Notes: generated by a model not told the origin, from the letters alone. Positions 1 through 13,483 are shown, counted from the first letter of the stretch. The stretch is DNA of 64,000 bases from Dryocosmus kuriphilus (GCA_038277395.1 CM076191.1:25640983-25704982), one strand, 5' to 3'. Translations and numbers: made by a program.

Positions 1-3000
1 ATATATTTAGAACAGTCCATCCCCTTTAAGCGTCATGTCTGCTACCTTTCTTGCATTCGATAGATTTTATATTATAGTAGATTAAGTAAAACCGCTTTAA
101 AAGCTTCTAAATTTTATCTTTTACACCGAAATTCCACATTAAAAACACAGCATTTTATCTACCTACACATAAAATAGAAATAAAACTTATAGCACTAACT
201 TATGATGAGGCAATTAATCAAAACATAAATGTAAATTTAATGCAGATATTTTATGACGCGATATCCATAAAAAGAAAGATGTATAAAAAATCGTTGCAAA
301 TGATGGCTGATTACAGGAAATTTTTCATTCAATCTAAAACAATGTGAAGAAATCCTGTGCAAAGATTGCATCTTGCATTGGCAGGATGGTAGATAAGAAG
401 GCCTTTAGCGTAAATTTCGGTTGATGATGGATGCTGATGTATTCAATTGGGAAGACGAGCGTAATCTGGCGTAATTTCGTTCAGAGAGGGGGGGGGGGGG
501 GGGTTACGAGGGGGGGGGGTGACCCAGCCCGTAGGACGAACGTAGAGCGTAGAACGTTGAACGTTATATGTCAGACATATTGGATCATCATGGCTGGATG
601 CGATATAATCAGAATTCTATCCCCGTATTGCGGCACTGCGTGATGGCCCCTTCACTATTAAATTTCCCGTAATGGGAGCACGAAGATGTTGGATATACTG
701 CCAAACGAGAATACGTCTCCACAAAACACACGCACCAAGCTACTCGCGAGCATTATGATTTCGATTGATCCCAACATTCACTGAAAACTACAAATATAGC
801 ACAAATATACACGGAGCGACCCAAGAACAACTGCTGCCTGCATTATTCCCGCAATATAATTAATGGAATTTTTTATGAGAAATAATTTCTGTAAATATGT
901 ACTAAAATGCAAGGAATTTTACAAACTGTAATATAATAAACTTGATTTTCGAGGCTCTTGAAAATAAAATTACGACTTTGACGTATTCCAATAATAAAGG
1001 CTAAACCAGATAAAATGAAAATGTGTTGTGCTCTTTCGTCAAACAAATGCGGGTTTTGTGAAGAGGGTTGGAATTTTTTTAAAGGAGAGCAAGGACCTGG
1101 ACGAGTGTTTCTATATGAATACTCCCTGATGGATACAATGTCACTCGACGACGAAATTGAAATTGGAATACCATATTCTTCTGCTTTCTCGACATTTTCC
1201 CTCTCTTTTTTTCTCACTTTATTTTCTCTCTCTCAGGGAATGAAACTACTGGCTTAAAAAATAATCTAAGTTACTTCGCAGATGGAAAACGCCCCACGGG
1301 ATGCTGCGAACGGAAACAAGTGATAATTAAAAGCCAGAAATCAACCGGATAAGGGTTCGTGCCACTTCCAGACTGGAGGGGGAATTTAACAATATTAAAT
1401 TTTAATATGCTCAGGGCAGGTCCTAATGAAAGTGTTTTTCGAATTTCTGACTCTAAATTTTTTTACTAAATTCATTTACGTCATGTTTCCTTCCAAATGT
1501 TACAAGCAAAAAATGCGAGCTTTCCAATCTACGTAGCTTTTAAGCTTCGTGTCTATTTCTTCCACGCCAAGTCATCAGCTTTACAAATTAAAACACCCAC
1601 AGTGGGACAGAATAATTGTCCAAACGTTGCCAAAAGTGCTACTTGTTAGGTTTACCATATTATCCTAAAATTCAGTTAATTATTTTATAATATAACCATT
1701 CAATCATGTGGTGCAATATTTTTAATTAGTATGAAATTTAATGCGTTTTTTAGCTAAAGAAAGATAATCCTATAGTAGCTTCTTCGTAGCTTTTCTATCT
1801 CCATATGTAACAGTTTCGCACTTAATTCTAACATTTTAAAAATGATTAAATTTTGTAGGATTAGTAAGATATTTCTGTAAAATGAACAAAACCTTTTAAA
1901 ATTTCCGTGCAGAATTAATGAAGTAAGATCTGTTTCAAGATGTTTCTGCAAACTTGTCTGCAAATAATACAGTGAGAACATATAAAAAAGACGTTTTCTT
2001 TAAATATCAAAAAAAGACTAATGTGATTTTTTTGTTATATAATCTATATTTTCAGCCCTGGAAACATTTTATACAATCAACGTTCAACAAATTTTTTAAA
2101 AAGAACTACTTTTAAATTAAATAGAAACGTTTTTTTACCTAAAACCCGACGAGTTTGTCCCGATTGTGAATTCCATCATAGATAGATTTTTTTTTTTTTG
2201 CAAAAGGAGGTGGAAATCCTTTTGACGGACTAAGTGAATGAGGTCAAGTTGGAGAGAATCTTTGTCCCGAGAAAATAAGTTATCATTGATTAAAATCGTA
2301 TCATCTTCAAAAATTTGGTAAGAAACAATAAGAAAAAAGTTTGTTCGTAACAAAAGTTGATTATATAAAACAAGTTTTTGATGTTTAAAAATTAAAAATA
2401 ATCTTTTTGCTAGGAACGAAACCGTCAGTAATAATATTTAAATTTTTAAAAGTATAATTCGAAATTTTTCCCAAAACCTGTGTTTTTGTGCCTATAATAT
2501 TTTTGTCAAAAAGAAAAAAATCGGTAATTTTAAAATTTGTTATTCAGAGAAAGAGATTAATTATAAAAAATTAATTTGTGGGCGAGTCGGTTTACCCCAC
2601 ACGCGCCGCTGAGCCCCATTATACGCGATATTTACGGTTCTTACAATTTTTTAAAAGTCCTAACAGGCACAAAAGTGCTAATAAAGTTTCATTTTTTTAT
2701 TTTTCAAGATTTTTTTCATCTATGCTCCTGGGATTTATGTTCCAAAAAAGTACTGCTTTGGAAAAATTGAAATTATTGTGAATAAGAGACATACTTTCAA
2801 GAATATGTGTCAATTCATCACATTTTTCCCCCTTTTCAGGTTCAGATATTCACTTTCATTTTCTTTGTCCTCATTTCTTTCATAAATCCCGTCCTTTAAA
2901 ATTTTCAATCACATTAATTTTTTACTCTCGTCATAAAGACTTCATCTTCTCGAATTTTATCTACCTACCTTTAAACGTTAAAGTTCAGAAAAATATCCGT

Positions 3001-3660
3001 CTAGAGAATATTAGAAATGTCAACTTAGAGAAAGAAACATTGTCTAAAAATTAAGTTTCCGGAATATAAATAATGCAAATCACTTATCTTTCGAATCCTG
3101 AATTCAAACATGTTATATTTCACTAAACTCTCTGCGGACAGAGAATTTATATATTTTTCTATCGGAAACGTGTATATGACCCTTGAAACGACTTTTTCCT
3201 TGTCACACACCATCTCGTTGGAGGTAAAACTTGAATATCTGCAGAGCATGGTATACATACAAGGTTATAAAAAAGGAACGCTCCAAAACCTGCGATGCAG
3301 AAGACACGTGCGTGTTTCTATCGTCTACGTGTTCCCGCATAACACCGTAAATCTATCCTTATACGGGCTCGAGATAGATGAATTTTGCGCTAAAAGTATC
3401 GAAATAACATTACGACAAGAGAAATGTCTTAGAAGTTACACCAAAGTCTCATCAAGATTCTGTATAATTCTGAAATTTCTCTTTATTAGAGAGATTAAAA
3501 TTGTTTTTTTTTTTTTAATTAGAAGTCTCATTAATTAGAAGATATAATTTTTAATTTTTTGCATATCTGTATTTTATTGTTTAAAAAATTCCGATTTATT
3601 TAATACAATTTCAAAATTCTTAGAAATTCGAAAAAAAAATGTTAGAAAAAAACGAGAATC
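1..3660. other. AT-rich non-coding stretch, no gene recognised
   Basis: Open frames here are short, overlap on both strands and show no recognisable domain. Visible features are a G homopolymer pair near 487-520, a pyrimidine-rich stretch near 1195-1235 and many A/T runs. I see no promoter-gene arrangement and no RNA gene. Confidence 0.6.
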
Positions 3661-3666
3661 TAATAA

Positions 3667-3994
3667 TTAGGGGTATACAAAGAATCAAAAAGAAACTCCA
3701 CCCCAGTGAGTTGGATCGGGTTTGGACGGGTCAGGTCAGGCGTACGGTTAGTCGGGCTTTCGGGTTGGCCCGCGAACGCGAATTCAACCCGGCAATCCGC
3801 AATCCGCAATAAATCCTTAAAATTGAAAAAAAAATTGTTCGCTGTTTTTCCGAACAGCGTTAACCCTCTAATAGGACTAAAAAGGCGGGTCGTCGGATTG
3901 ATTGCGGGTTGGAGGGTCAACCAAAAAACCCGCGAACCCTACACACAACTATTTTAAACCTGACGCGAATCAAATCCGTTTTTCACACCTCTAC
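3667..3994. repeat. Possible MITE with GC-rich interior
   Basis: A left end AGGGGTATACAAAG and a right end that reads AGAGGTGTGAAAAA in reverse complement form imperfect inverted termini around a GC-rich interior with several GGGT/CCCG motifs, unlike the AT-rich surroundings. The ends resemble hAT-type MITE termini. I could not find a matching 8-bp target duplication, so the call is tentative. Confidence 0.3.
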
Positions 3995-4050
3995 TAACGA
4001 TCAACTTAGGATAATACTTTCTGAAACATCGTCAATCAAAAAATTTTAAT

Positions 4051-4797
4051 AAAATCTGCCCGCTTCGCGGTCACATTCTCATCGCGCACCTACGGCGTGC
4101 GTCTGTCTGGTTGAACATGCGCTCGATAATCTATTTACCTCGCGCTTCTCGCTCGATTATATACTTGCCTTACGCTACGCGCTCAGTATTTGTATCTCCC
4201 CCAAATTTGTACTCATATCTTTTAAAATTAAAGATCAAACCATTGACAACTGTAATTTGGAAATTGTGAATTTTTTATTAAAGCTTCTTCGACTTTAAAG
4301 AATACATTCTCATCATGTGTCTGGCGCTTCGCACTCGATTAAGATATGTCCAAAACCTGAAAATTCGCTATATGTTAAAGTCTGTATTAAATGATAAAAA
4401 ATAAATTAAAAATGTTATTTTTTGATAGTTACTTGAATTATTAAATATTAAAAAAAAATAATTAATGCTTTCTCTATGAGAAAACAAAAACTTTCGATAT
4501 TTAATCATATTGAGGAAGCAGAGTGTCATCAAATGATCACAATTTTTAGTTTTTCTAATTATATTTTTCTTGACTAAAACCATAAATAATGGGGGAGAAG
4601 GCTGGCTAACGAACTTGACCTGTCTTTTTGGACCAGAAAAAAGTGTATCAAAGGAAATTCTGATTAGAAAATTCATTCGAAAGTTATCGAGTCGTCAGAC
4701 TACAGACAGAGAGACCGACAGGCAGACATGTTGAAAACTGAATATGCCCAAATTCAGATGAAACTAAATACCTTCTATCATAAATGTTGAGAATGTA
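4051..4797 (+). repeat. Hairpin-rich repeat family, copy 1 (diverged)
   Basis: It starts with the family's left end (AAAATCTGCCCGCTTCGCGG), continues with short GC palindromes of the CGCGCTTC/GCGCTCG type, and ends with the family's right end (a TTGAGAATGTAA variant). Near 4612-4700 it keeps a decayed version of the conserved stretch that precedes the family's trinucleotide tract. It is shorter than the copies at 52.7 and 60.7 kb because the middle is missing. Confidence 0.6.
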
Positions 4798-5023
4798 ATA
4801 AAAAAATTAAAAAAAGAAGAAGGAAAAGTTTGGGCAGAGGGAGAGATTTTGGAGGTTGCCTTCTTTTTCCTTCCCCTTTTTTTATTTTCGTTTTTCTTTT
4901 ATCGTACTGTGTACCGTTACGGAGTTTTCTGTAACACTAACCCATTCATTCTAGCCCTAGCGTTGTACTTGATCGGTTAGTCTTACGGAAAATTCCTTAA
5001 CACTAGTCAGTGCCTTTTTACAG

Positions 5024-6100
5024 TCTCATATCAATGAGAAGGTATTAGTTTTATGTGAAAACTGACTTTCGCGGATTTCATGAAATGTCGACGTTTCATG
5101 ACCCCCTGAATCCGAAAAAAACATGTTTTACGTTGGTGTCTGCTGTCGTTGTCGTCGTCGTTGTCGTCGTCGTTGTCGTAGTAGTCTGTGAACACGATAA
5201 CTTTCGAAGGACTAATCGGATTAGGTTGCACTTTGTCACACTTCTTTAAAGCGTAAGAAGTAAGGACGAGTTCGTTAACCAGCCACTTTTGACCAGCGTT
5301 TATGGTTTTATCCATCAAAAACGGTTTTCACAAAATCAAAAAATACCATTTTCCGGCTAAACTATGCGAGACACAGAAAATATGTATATAACGAAAATTG
5401 TTTTATTTTAAAAAGGTCTACAAATTTTTGTATTAACCATTGTTTGATAAAATCGACGGTTTTTGTTTTAATCGAGAAAACGTTATTAAAAATCAAAAAT
5501 CCAAATTTCCTGCCAAACTATGCAAGATATGAAAAAATGATAATAAACAAAGTTGTTCAACTCAAAAAGATCTACAAATTTTGATTTAACTATTTTTTGA
5601 TTAAATTCACGGTTTTGATTTTATTCGAGAAAACGCTATTAAAAAATAAAAAAATTCAAATTTCCCACCAAAATATGCAAGATACAAAAGAAATGATAGT
5701 AAACAAAGTTATTCGCCTCAAGAAGATCTACAAATTTTCTCCCTATCATTTTTTTGAACAGACGCGTAGTTTTTGAGTTATTCATGAAATGTGTTATGAA
5801 ATATAAAGAAAACCACTTTTTCAGCAAAACTATGCAAGATATGATAAAATGTTAACAAGCAGAATTGTTCACCTTGGAAAGAGAGTGAGAATAATGAGAA
5901 TGTAATTCCTTAAGGGCGATAGAGCCTTAAGTAAAATAATTTCTTTTGTAATTTTTAATTTAAAGGTTTATACGATCCATAAACACCGAGCGCGTAGCGC
6001 GAGGTATGTAACCTATCGAGGCGCGCAGCGCGAGTGCCATAAATAACGTATAGAGCGCGAAGCGCGCGATGAGAATGTGCCCGCGAAGCGGCCAGATTTT
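5024..6100 (-). repeat. Hairpin-rich repeat family, copy 2 (inverted)
   Basis: This is a reverse-orientation copy. The right end (TCTCATATCAATGAGAAGG, reverse strand) lies at 5024, followed by a GTC/GTT trinucleotide tract (5138-5182), then imperfect tandem units of about 150 bp (5330-5880), each with a 'CAAACTATGCAAGATA' box, then the GC hairpin array (5985-6090), and the left end at 6100. A 95-residue minus-strand frame (5031-5318) is conserved between copies, but I regard it as conserved DNA, not a proven protein. Confidence 0.7.
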
Positions 6101-7478
6101 TTATTTTTGATCGAAGACGTTTCATATAGTGTTGTTCAAAGTTGATCGTTAAATTACTGTTTTTTTAAAAAAGATTTTTTTAATTTCTAAGTGTTTCAAA
6201 ATTACATTTGAATATTGGACTTTAATGAAGATTTTAAATTTTCATTTAGTCTCAATTTAATTTCTTAAATTTTACTATAATTTTCACAAAATTTAATCAA
6301 TAATCCACCCTGTGCAAGGGGTTGATCACTCTTGAAATCTTTGTGAAATCTTTGAAATCTTTGTGAAATCTTTTAAACCCTTCTGAAATTTTTATTTATA
6401 GTATTATTATAGTAGAATAAGGAATCCTTTTCTATAAATTTAAACTGCAAAATACCATAATTATACACAGAGAAAACTGTTTTGCTTGATCAACAAAATA
6501 GTTTTGTTGCAACTTTTTCTTAACTCAACCAAACTGTTTTGTTGTTCCTTCAAAACTGTTTTGTTGGAGACAAACCGCAGTTTTTGTTAGCCTAATAAAA
6601 AAAATGTTTTGTTGGCTTAATAAAATTCGTTAGTTAACCTTCTCAAATATTTTTGTAAGGCTTAACCAAATTGTAGTTCATTGAGTAAAATAAATTTTAA
6701 AGCAGACGAAAATACAATATTTTCTCGAAATAGAACTATGTTATAGATTTGTAAGATCATATATAATTATATATCTGAGATATTTTTGAGATGTTAAACC
6801 GTAGTATCTTAGATATCTATCAGAATTTCTGCTTTCAAATATTGAGTTTTTCGTCTGCTTTAATATCTGTTTTGCTCACTGTTGTGTTTCCTAATAGAAT
6901 TGTGTTTTCTGATTTATGTGAATCGGAAAGACAAATGGATTTGTATAATGCAACAGCATTAACTTTAGTCATATTTATTTACATAAAATGTCAAACTAAG
7001 ACGCACAGTAAGTATTTTCACTTGAAGGTGTTGATCAGCGTCATCCGAGGTGGAGGCCACTAATTTTTCTAAAGTCTTCTAAAATTTTTTTATCACATCA
7101 CATTGTCTTCCAACTATTCTTCTAACTTATCAAAAAATGTTAATCTACACTTTTATCAGAGTTTCTGTTTCGTCAACTTGAGACAGAACAAAATATTTAC
7201 TTCGATTTTACCGTTCAGTATTCCGTACATTCGCCATATTGGAAACGTATTCTTCGCAAGAGTGCGCCTGCGTAAGGTCACGTATCTAATTGGTTTAAAC
7301 CAAATGGTTTTGTTAGCTCAACAAAACTTTATTTAGAACAGCAAACCAAGACTCAATAAAATAGTTTTGGTCGCAGCAACAAAATATTTTCTTAAGCCAA
7401 GACAATCATTTTTGTTAAAATAGGACCATAATTTTGCTGTGACTACTAAATTTTTTCTCAATGTATTATAATAAGCAA
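6101..7478. repeat. Non-coding; scattered GTTTTGTTG motifs
   Basis: At 6476-6640 and again at 7290-7430 the sequence repeats variants of AAACTGTTTTGTTG, partly in inverted orientation, so the interval may be a decayed transposon bounded by these motifs. No coding region with recognisable domains is seen between them. Confidence 0.35.
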
Positions 7479-7978
7479 NNNNNNNNNNNNNNNNNNNNNN
7501 NNNNNNNNNNNNNNNNNNNNNNNNNNNNNNNNNNNNNNNNNNNNNNNNNNNNNNNNNNNNNNNNNNNNNNNNNNNNNNNNNNNNNNNNNNNNNNNNNNNN
7601 NNNNNNNNNNNNNNNNNNNNNNNNNNNNNNNNNNNNNNNNNNNNNNNNNNNNNNNNNNNNNNNNNNNNNNNNNNNNNNNNNNNNNNNNNNNNNNNNNNNN
7701 NNNNNNNNNNNNNNNNNNNNNNNNNNNNNNNNNNNNNNNNNNNNNNNNNNNNNNNNNNNNNNNNNNNNNNNNNNNNNNNNNNNNNNNNNNNNNNNNNNNN
7801 NNNNNNNNNNNNNNNNNNNNNNNNNNNNNNNNNNNNNNNNNNNNNNNNNNNNNNNNNNNNNNNNNNNNNNNNNNNNNNNNNNNNNNNNNNNNNNNNNNNN
7901 NNNNNNNNNNNNNNNNNNNNNNNNNNNNNNNNNNNNNNNNNNNNNNNNNNNNNNNNNNNNNNNNNNNNNNNNNNNNNN
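7479..7978. other. Assembly gap of 500 N
   Basis: The run of N is exactly 500 bases, which is the usual placeholder length for a gap of unknown size. The joined flanks may therefore be further apart than shown. Open frames that cross it are meaningless. Confidence 0.99.
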
Positions 7979-8103
7979 TCCTTCTCACCCCTCACCAAGT
8001 TTCCCGGCATAGTAAACTGCACCTCTCCATCATCAGTACTATCCCCGGCATCAAACACCCTTACCCCTCCCTGTTTCGCCGGCCTCAGTGAGCTCATCAG
8101 CAC
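7979..8103 (-). CDS. Partial minus-strand ORF abutting the gap
   Basis: About 40 codons starting MLMSSLRPAKQGG run into the gap. The stretch is GC-richer than the surroundings and its upstream side (8104-8400) is a C-rich, A/G-poor leader-like region on the plus strand. I do not recognise the protein. The 5' portion of a non-LTR retrotransposon or a host exon are both possible. Confidence 0.25.
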
Positions 8104-9195
8104 CGAGGTTATCTACCTGCTGCTGCCCTCTACTGGCCCCCATTGAGCTCCTTATTGTAAACATGCTGGTCTAACTTACCGATCTGCTATCCCTCATCTT
8201 CCCTCTCACTTTTCCGACCACGGCAACTAACCTCTAAACTCTCACTTTCGACTTTCGTTTTAAACTTTTTAACTTTACAAAACAACTCCCCCACACTACC
8301 ACACACCCCTTTCACTACACTCACCACCCTTATCGCCTTTCACCTCAATCACACCTCCACACCCGTCGCCAAAACCAAAAAAGATAGCACAGAATCAACA
8401 AGCGTACTTTACCTTTCGGTACCGGAAATGGAAGCACTATTCACTATATTAGTACAAAATCACAAAAAAAAATCAAAAACAAATATAAGGGTGGCATTTT
8501 TGAGAAAAATGAATTAATATCTTTTCTAAAATCTATTTTCTCAATTTTCATATGTTTTTGAATTTTTCTGTAGATTTCAAAAGAGGACCAAAAGATCTAT
8601 CAGACTCGAAAAGAAAAATTAAAATATCTATATTGGTTTAAATACTGAAATTCTTTTTAAAAAATTTCAACAAATTTTTGACAAAATTGTTGAAAATATT
8701 TTTTTATCAAATTGGTAAAATACGTGTCATCTAAAATTCCTTGAAGAACAAAATATTTTGTCCTGAAACTATTCTGTGAGTTGAGCATGCACAGCCTGCA
8801 CGATTTGAAATGAATTCGGCCTATTATTTTTGATCGAACGGAGAATGAATTTGAGTATGTTGCTGAATCTATTGACACTATACTCATATCCCGGAAGCAA
8901 CCGGAAGTGAATATGTTTTATGTTCAAAGAAAAAATATAACATGTCCCGCTTATGTCACTTGCTAACTTTAGATGCGACTTTCTCGAAAAGCCGTTTTTC
9001 GAAGTTCCAAATTGAAGTGTCCCCACCACTCGTTTTTCAACCTATAGGGTTCATTATGGGCTTAGAATATCGGAAAATTATCTGGCTATATGCACATATA
9101 GACTTTTTCAAAACATTTCGTACTTCCCACAAGCAGAAAAAAATTATATTTTTTATGAGAAAGCAAACAATGAAAATACACTACCACCAGAGTTA
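8104..9195. other. No gene recognised
   Basis: The first 300 bases are pyrimidine-rich on the plus strand; the rest is AT-rich with short unsupported frames. Confidence 0.5.
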
Positions 9196-10092
9196 GTTTG
9201 CTTTTCCATTTTCGCACTATAAGTTGTTGTTACTAGATAAGACAAATATTTTTTATCATTTGTCACATAATTTTTAATTGTTTAAACAATTTATATTTTT
9301 TTAAATAATTTTTTTTTCGTGACAGCACATCACGAGGCCATTTTTTGCGTTTAACCAGACACTAAGACATTTTCAAGGATACTTACATTTATGTTTCAAG
9401 TGGTTTTAAATTTTTTAAACAATTTGTCATTATTTATTTTTAACTTTTTCCAAAAATCAGGTAGAGAACTCTAGTTTTTTTTAATTTGTTCAACCTTGTC
9501 GCTTAAAATTTAATATTTACAAAAATCTGATGTTATGCTACCATTATTGCAACAAATCTGTACCTTTTTAAACAATTTTTGTTTGTTGTAACAATTTTTT
9601 CCCAAAGAAAATGGTTGATATTTTGTATCTTCCGACAAGGTTGAGCAAATTTTAAAAAACTAGAGATCTCTATCTGTTTTCTTGAGAAATTTAAAGGTAA
9701 ATAATATCAAATTGTTTAAACAAATAAAAATTTGTTGCAAAAATAGTAGCATAACATCTGATTTTCGTCTATATTTAATTTTTGACGACAGGATTGAGCA
9801 AATTAAAAAAAACTAAGAGTTCTCTACCTGTTTTTTGGAAAAAGCTAAAAATAAATAATAATAAATTGTTTAAACAATTTAAAACCACTTGAAACATAAA
9901 TAAGTATCCTTGAAAATGCCTTAGTGTCTGATTAAACGTAAAAAATGACCTCGTGATGTGCTGTCACGAAAAAAAAATTATTTAAACAAATATAAATTGT
10001 TTAAACAATTAAAAATTAGTTGACAAATGATAACAAATATTTGCCTTATCGAGTAACAACAAGTTATAGTGCGAAAATGGAAAAACAAAGCT
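9196..10092. repeat. Fold-back (long inverted repeat) element
   Basis: The segment 9196-9600 is mirrored by about 9690-10092. For example GCACTATAAGTTGTTGTTAC near 9215 returns as GTAACAACAAGTTATAGTGC near 10052, and the CACATCACGAGGCCATTTT block near 9325 returns near 9940. The arms are about 400 bp around a short AT-rich centre. There is no coding content. It is probably a fold-back type MITE; no target duplication could be fixed. Confidence 0.75.
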
Positions 10093-10961
10093 CGTTTGTG
10101 CCAATTCTGGGCAAAATTCTCCATTTCAGTTTTTCGGGGCATTTTTATGGCTCTGCTGGAGGGGGCAGGGGGGGGGGGGGGTTGGGGGGGGGTAGTTGAA
10201 AGTTTAAAGTTGTTATCAGAAATTATTCCTTGAAAACTCCCCAAAAAGTTCTGATTATGTCCCGAAAGCTAACTATAAACCCAGGAATTTGTACCTCATT
10301 TTTATAAAAATTATCGTTTTCCCATGTAAAATCCCATGTATTTTTCGGGGCCTTTGAGGCAGCACTAAAGAAAAAAAAAAAAAAAAAAAGGAATTTTTTT
10401 TCGGGAACCTCACAAAATAGGGGGGTACGTCGCCAAAAAAAAAAGCCATTTTGAGCCACCCTAGAGTGAAGGAGTGAATACTCATTTTATAGCATTTATA
10501 GGTGGTAATTTTGGATTGCTAATTTTATGAATACAGAGTTAAATTTTTCTCTTAAATAAATTGAAAGCTGTCTAAGTTTTGAATAAAATGAACCCAGGAT
10601 AAAATCACTTTGTCAAATTTTAAAGAAGTCATTACAAAAATAGTTGAAATTGTAATGTTTTCTTACATTTTAAATAAGATCTGAAATAATAAACATTTTT
10701 TAATGTTCTTATGCTCAAACTTCAACTTCCTGCACAATTCAAGGAAGTTTTTTTTACAATTATGCTGATAAGTTGCTCCGATTCTTCAGAACTTTACCGT
10801 TAAAATAAGCCCAAGCGCGTTTAAAAATGTTTATTATTTCAGATTTTATTTGAAGTTATAACAAAATTACAATTTGCACTATTTTTGAAACAGGTTCTTA
10901 ACAAATTAAGCAAATGACTTAACCTTTCAGAATTTAGATAGTGTTCAACTTCTACTCGTAC
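10093..10961. other. No gene; poly-G and poly-A tracts
   Basis: G homopolymers lie at about 10,165-10,192 and an A run at 10,371-10,389. The rest is AT-rich and shows no domain in any frame. Confidence 0.5.
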
Positions 10962-10965
10962 TTAA

Positions 10966-11880
10966 GGGGGTCGTCTCGAGTAGAAGTTTCAAAAAATCGA
11001 TTTTTTTGTTGTTGCATATTTCTCATCTAAATGATGTTTGAAATACGCTTCAGAAAGGTTTTAGCTGAACACGTCTTCGTTTGGGCGTCAGAGAGCATCC
11101 AACAGGGCCGCGCATGGTTGTCCCCACCTCTCAACTTACGGCGTGAGAGAGCATCCAACACGGCCGCGCGTGGTCGTTCCCACCACTCTACTTACGGTCC
11201 GCTGAGTCTAAGACAAAACTCGCGCGGCGCCTCAAATATCTCTCTTTTTTTTTCGCTTTTTTAAATTTTCACGTGGACAATGTACTCCAAGGGATCGCGA
11301 ACAGTACGCCGCAGTCGCGCAAAACTTTAAATGCGTTTTCCCAAAAGTTGTATTTTTAAGGTGGGGTGAACGTGTTTAGAAAAACCTTTGAACCTGTCAA
11401 GTCATATTTGCCGTGGTTATCTTCAGAAAATATGTCGCTATAATTAGACACAAGCTTTTTTGGAAATATTGATCCAATATACTTTTACAGATATTATTAA
11501 CACAAAAAATGCGTTAAAAAAATTAATTTTTTTTTTCAAACAACCGCCATTTTGAGAATTCTTCCGACTTTTGAAAAAGCTTGTGTCTAATCATAGCCAA
11601 GGGGATAACAAACAATAGTTATGGCGGTTTTTTGATTTCAGATCATCTGACAGGTTACAATCATTCACCCCATGTGCCCTGGACTTTTTTGACAAGAGCG
11701 TGTTCAAGGACACATGAAGGCCACGTGGGTCATTTCTATGAAAAATCAAAAATTGTATCCAAAGTCCAAGAATAAACAAAAATATTCGTGCAAACCGCGT
11801 CTCAAAATCATTTGTAGTTTTCTCATAATCATTTTTCAAAAATAGGCCTCGAAAATGAGGTGTTACACGAGACGACCCCC
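10966..11880. mobile_element. TTAA-flanked MITE (piggyBac-like ends)
   Basis: The terminal inverted repeat GGGGGTCGTCTCG at 10966 is mirrored at 11880, with TTAA directly on both outer sides (10962-10965 and 11881-11884). TTAA duplication is typical of piggyBac-type elements. The 915-bp interior has no transposase and contains a tandem duplication of 56 bp. It is non-autonomous. Confidence 0.75.
11091..11202. repeat. 56-bp tandem duplication inside the MITE
   Basis: GAGAGCATCCAACAGGGCCG at 11091 recurs with few changes at 11147, giving two GC-rich units in an AT-rich element. The two units differ at several positions. Confidence 0.8.
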
Positions 11881-12009
11881 TTAAGAGAAAAAATGTTAAA
11901 TTTCGAATTAGTAAAACTAACAATACAAAATCAATCAACTTTAAATGCTAACAAGTCCACATACTAAGTAGCAGCAGTGTATTATGTATTAAAATGTTTT
12001 ATTTAATTT

Positions 12010-12015
12010 ACCGTC
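12010..12015. other. Target-site duplication, left of Polinton A (ACCGTC)
   Basis: This 6-mer is identical to 27270-27275 and directly abuts the AGTAGTTATA terminus. Six-base duplications are the Polinton norm. Confidence 0.93.
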
Positions 12016-12174
12016 AGTAGTTATACAGGGCGGGTTCTGGACCAAGATCCCTGCTACCGACAGTTACCGACATCGAGAGCTAAAGCGGTTCAAGTCCGCG
12101 CTAAGCACCTAGCCGGTGTGACGTCAGTAAATAAATAATACGCGATTGTTAAACGTGAATTTTGCATTAAAAAA

Positions 12175-12213
<39 letters not shown>

Positions 12214-13380
12214 CCCTCTCTCTCTTTCTCCTATGCCACGTGTCAAATAAAAAATATCCGATTTCTGTAACGCATATAGTTGTGGAATTTGTTTATATAT
12301 AAGCTAATCAACATGATTTATTACTTCCCTAATATATTTTTTCCAAGAAATTTGTCAGTTCTTAGAAATTACGTCATCTTCTAAGAATTATGAAATGTGT
12401 TTATCGTGTAGACTACAAACCTGTCTAAACGTGTCTAACTTGATTATAAAGAAACCCTTTGTTCTATAAAACATATCATGAAAATATAATGTAGTAATTA
12501 TGTGACAAGAATTTGACAGCGCACGTGTAAGAGATGGAATGAGGCATTACTAATTGATATAATTTATTGCTTCCGTAATGCGTTAAGATAAAATTTAAAA
12601 GTAGGTCACGAGTCTAATAAGATTAAAAAGGAATCTTTGTTCAATAAAGCATAGGGAGAATTATTGATGAATTTATATCATTAAAAATACTCGTGAAGAG
12701 TATGACTCATTCTTATGGAATGTGTTTATCGCGCAGGCTGCGAACGTGTCTACATATGTCTAACTTGATTATAAAGAAACCCTTTGTTCTATAAAACATA
12801 TCATGAAAATATAATATAGTAATTATGTGACAAGAATTTGACAGCGCACGTGTAAGAGATGAAATGTGGCATTACTAATTGACATAATTTATTGCTTCCG
12901 TAATGCGTTAAAATAAAATTTAAAAGTAGGTCACAATCTGATCTTATTACGAAGGAATCTTTGTTCTATAAAACATAGGGAGACTTATTGAAGAATTTAT
13001 GCCATTAAAAGTATCCGATTTCTGTAACCTATAGTTATGGAATGTGTTACGTCATCATCAATTACGTCATCTTCTAAGAATTATGGATTGTGTTTATATA
13101 TATATATATATATAGCTAATCGACATGATTTATTACTTCCCTAATATAATATCCGATTTCTGTAACGCACATAGTTGTCGAATGTGTTTATATATAAGCT
13201 AATCAACATGATTTACTACTTCCCTAATATATTTTTCCAAGAAATTGGTCAGTTCTTAGAAATTACATCATCTTCTAAGAATTTTGTAATTGCGCATTAC
13301 ATTCCAAGCGTGTCTAAGCATGATGCTTATAATCTAGAAGCTTCTAGAACTATAAGATAAAGAAGGTGATATTAATAGAC
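12016..13380 (+). repeat. Polinton A left terminal and subterminal repeats
   Basis: The terminal repeat is followed by a TC microsatellite (about 12,176-12,232). Diverged copies of a subterminal block then repeat head to tail up to 13,380. Hallmarks are ATCCGATTTCTGTAACG, GTTTATATATAAGCTAATC and GAAATTACGTCATCTTCTAA. The same blocks occur inverted at 25.5-27.0 kb and at both ends of Polinton B, so they belong to this Polinton lineage. No coding potential. Confidence 0.85.
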
Positions 13381-13483
13381 GAGAATAGTACCAAAAAAAA
13401 ATATGTTGTCAGCTTTTAGCAAGCAAGCAAATATCAGGATTAGAACCAAAAAGCGTGATGTGCTTGCAAACCACACGGCCACT

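Noticed and set aside
5055..5249. Plus-strand frame with a poly-valine stretch
   Set aside because: It is a reading of the GTC/GTT trinucleotide tract of repeat copy 2, without conservation as protein on this strand.
5985..6090. Regularly spaced GC palindromes that recall a CRISPR array or bacterial repeats
   Set aside because: Repeats are short, variable, not separated by unique spacers of constant length, and lie in a eukaryotic repeat family.
7333..8103. Long open frames on both strands across 7.3-8.1 kb
   Set aside because: They run through the 500-N gap and consist mostly of unknown residues; only the 125-bp real part at 7979-8103 is listed.
12178..12235. TC microsatellite as an independent feature of interest
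   Set aside because: It recurs inside the terminal repeats of both Polintons and is best treated as part of those repeats.
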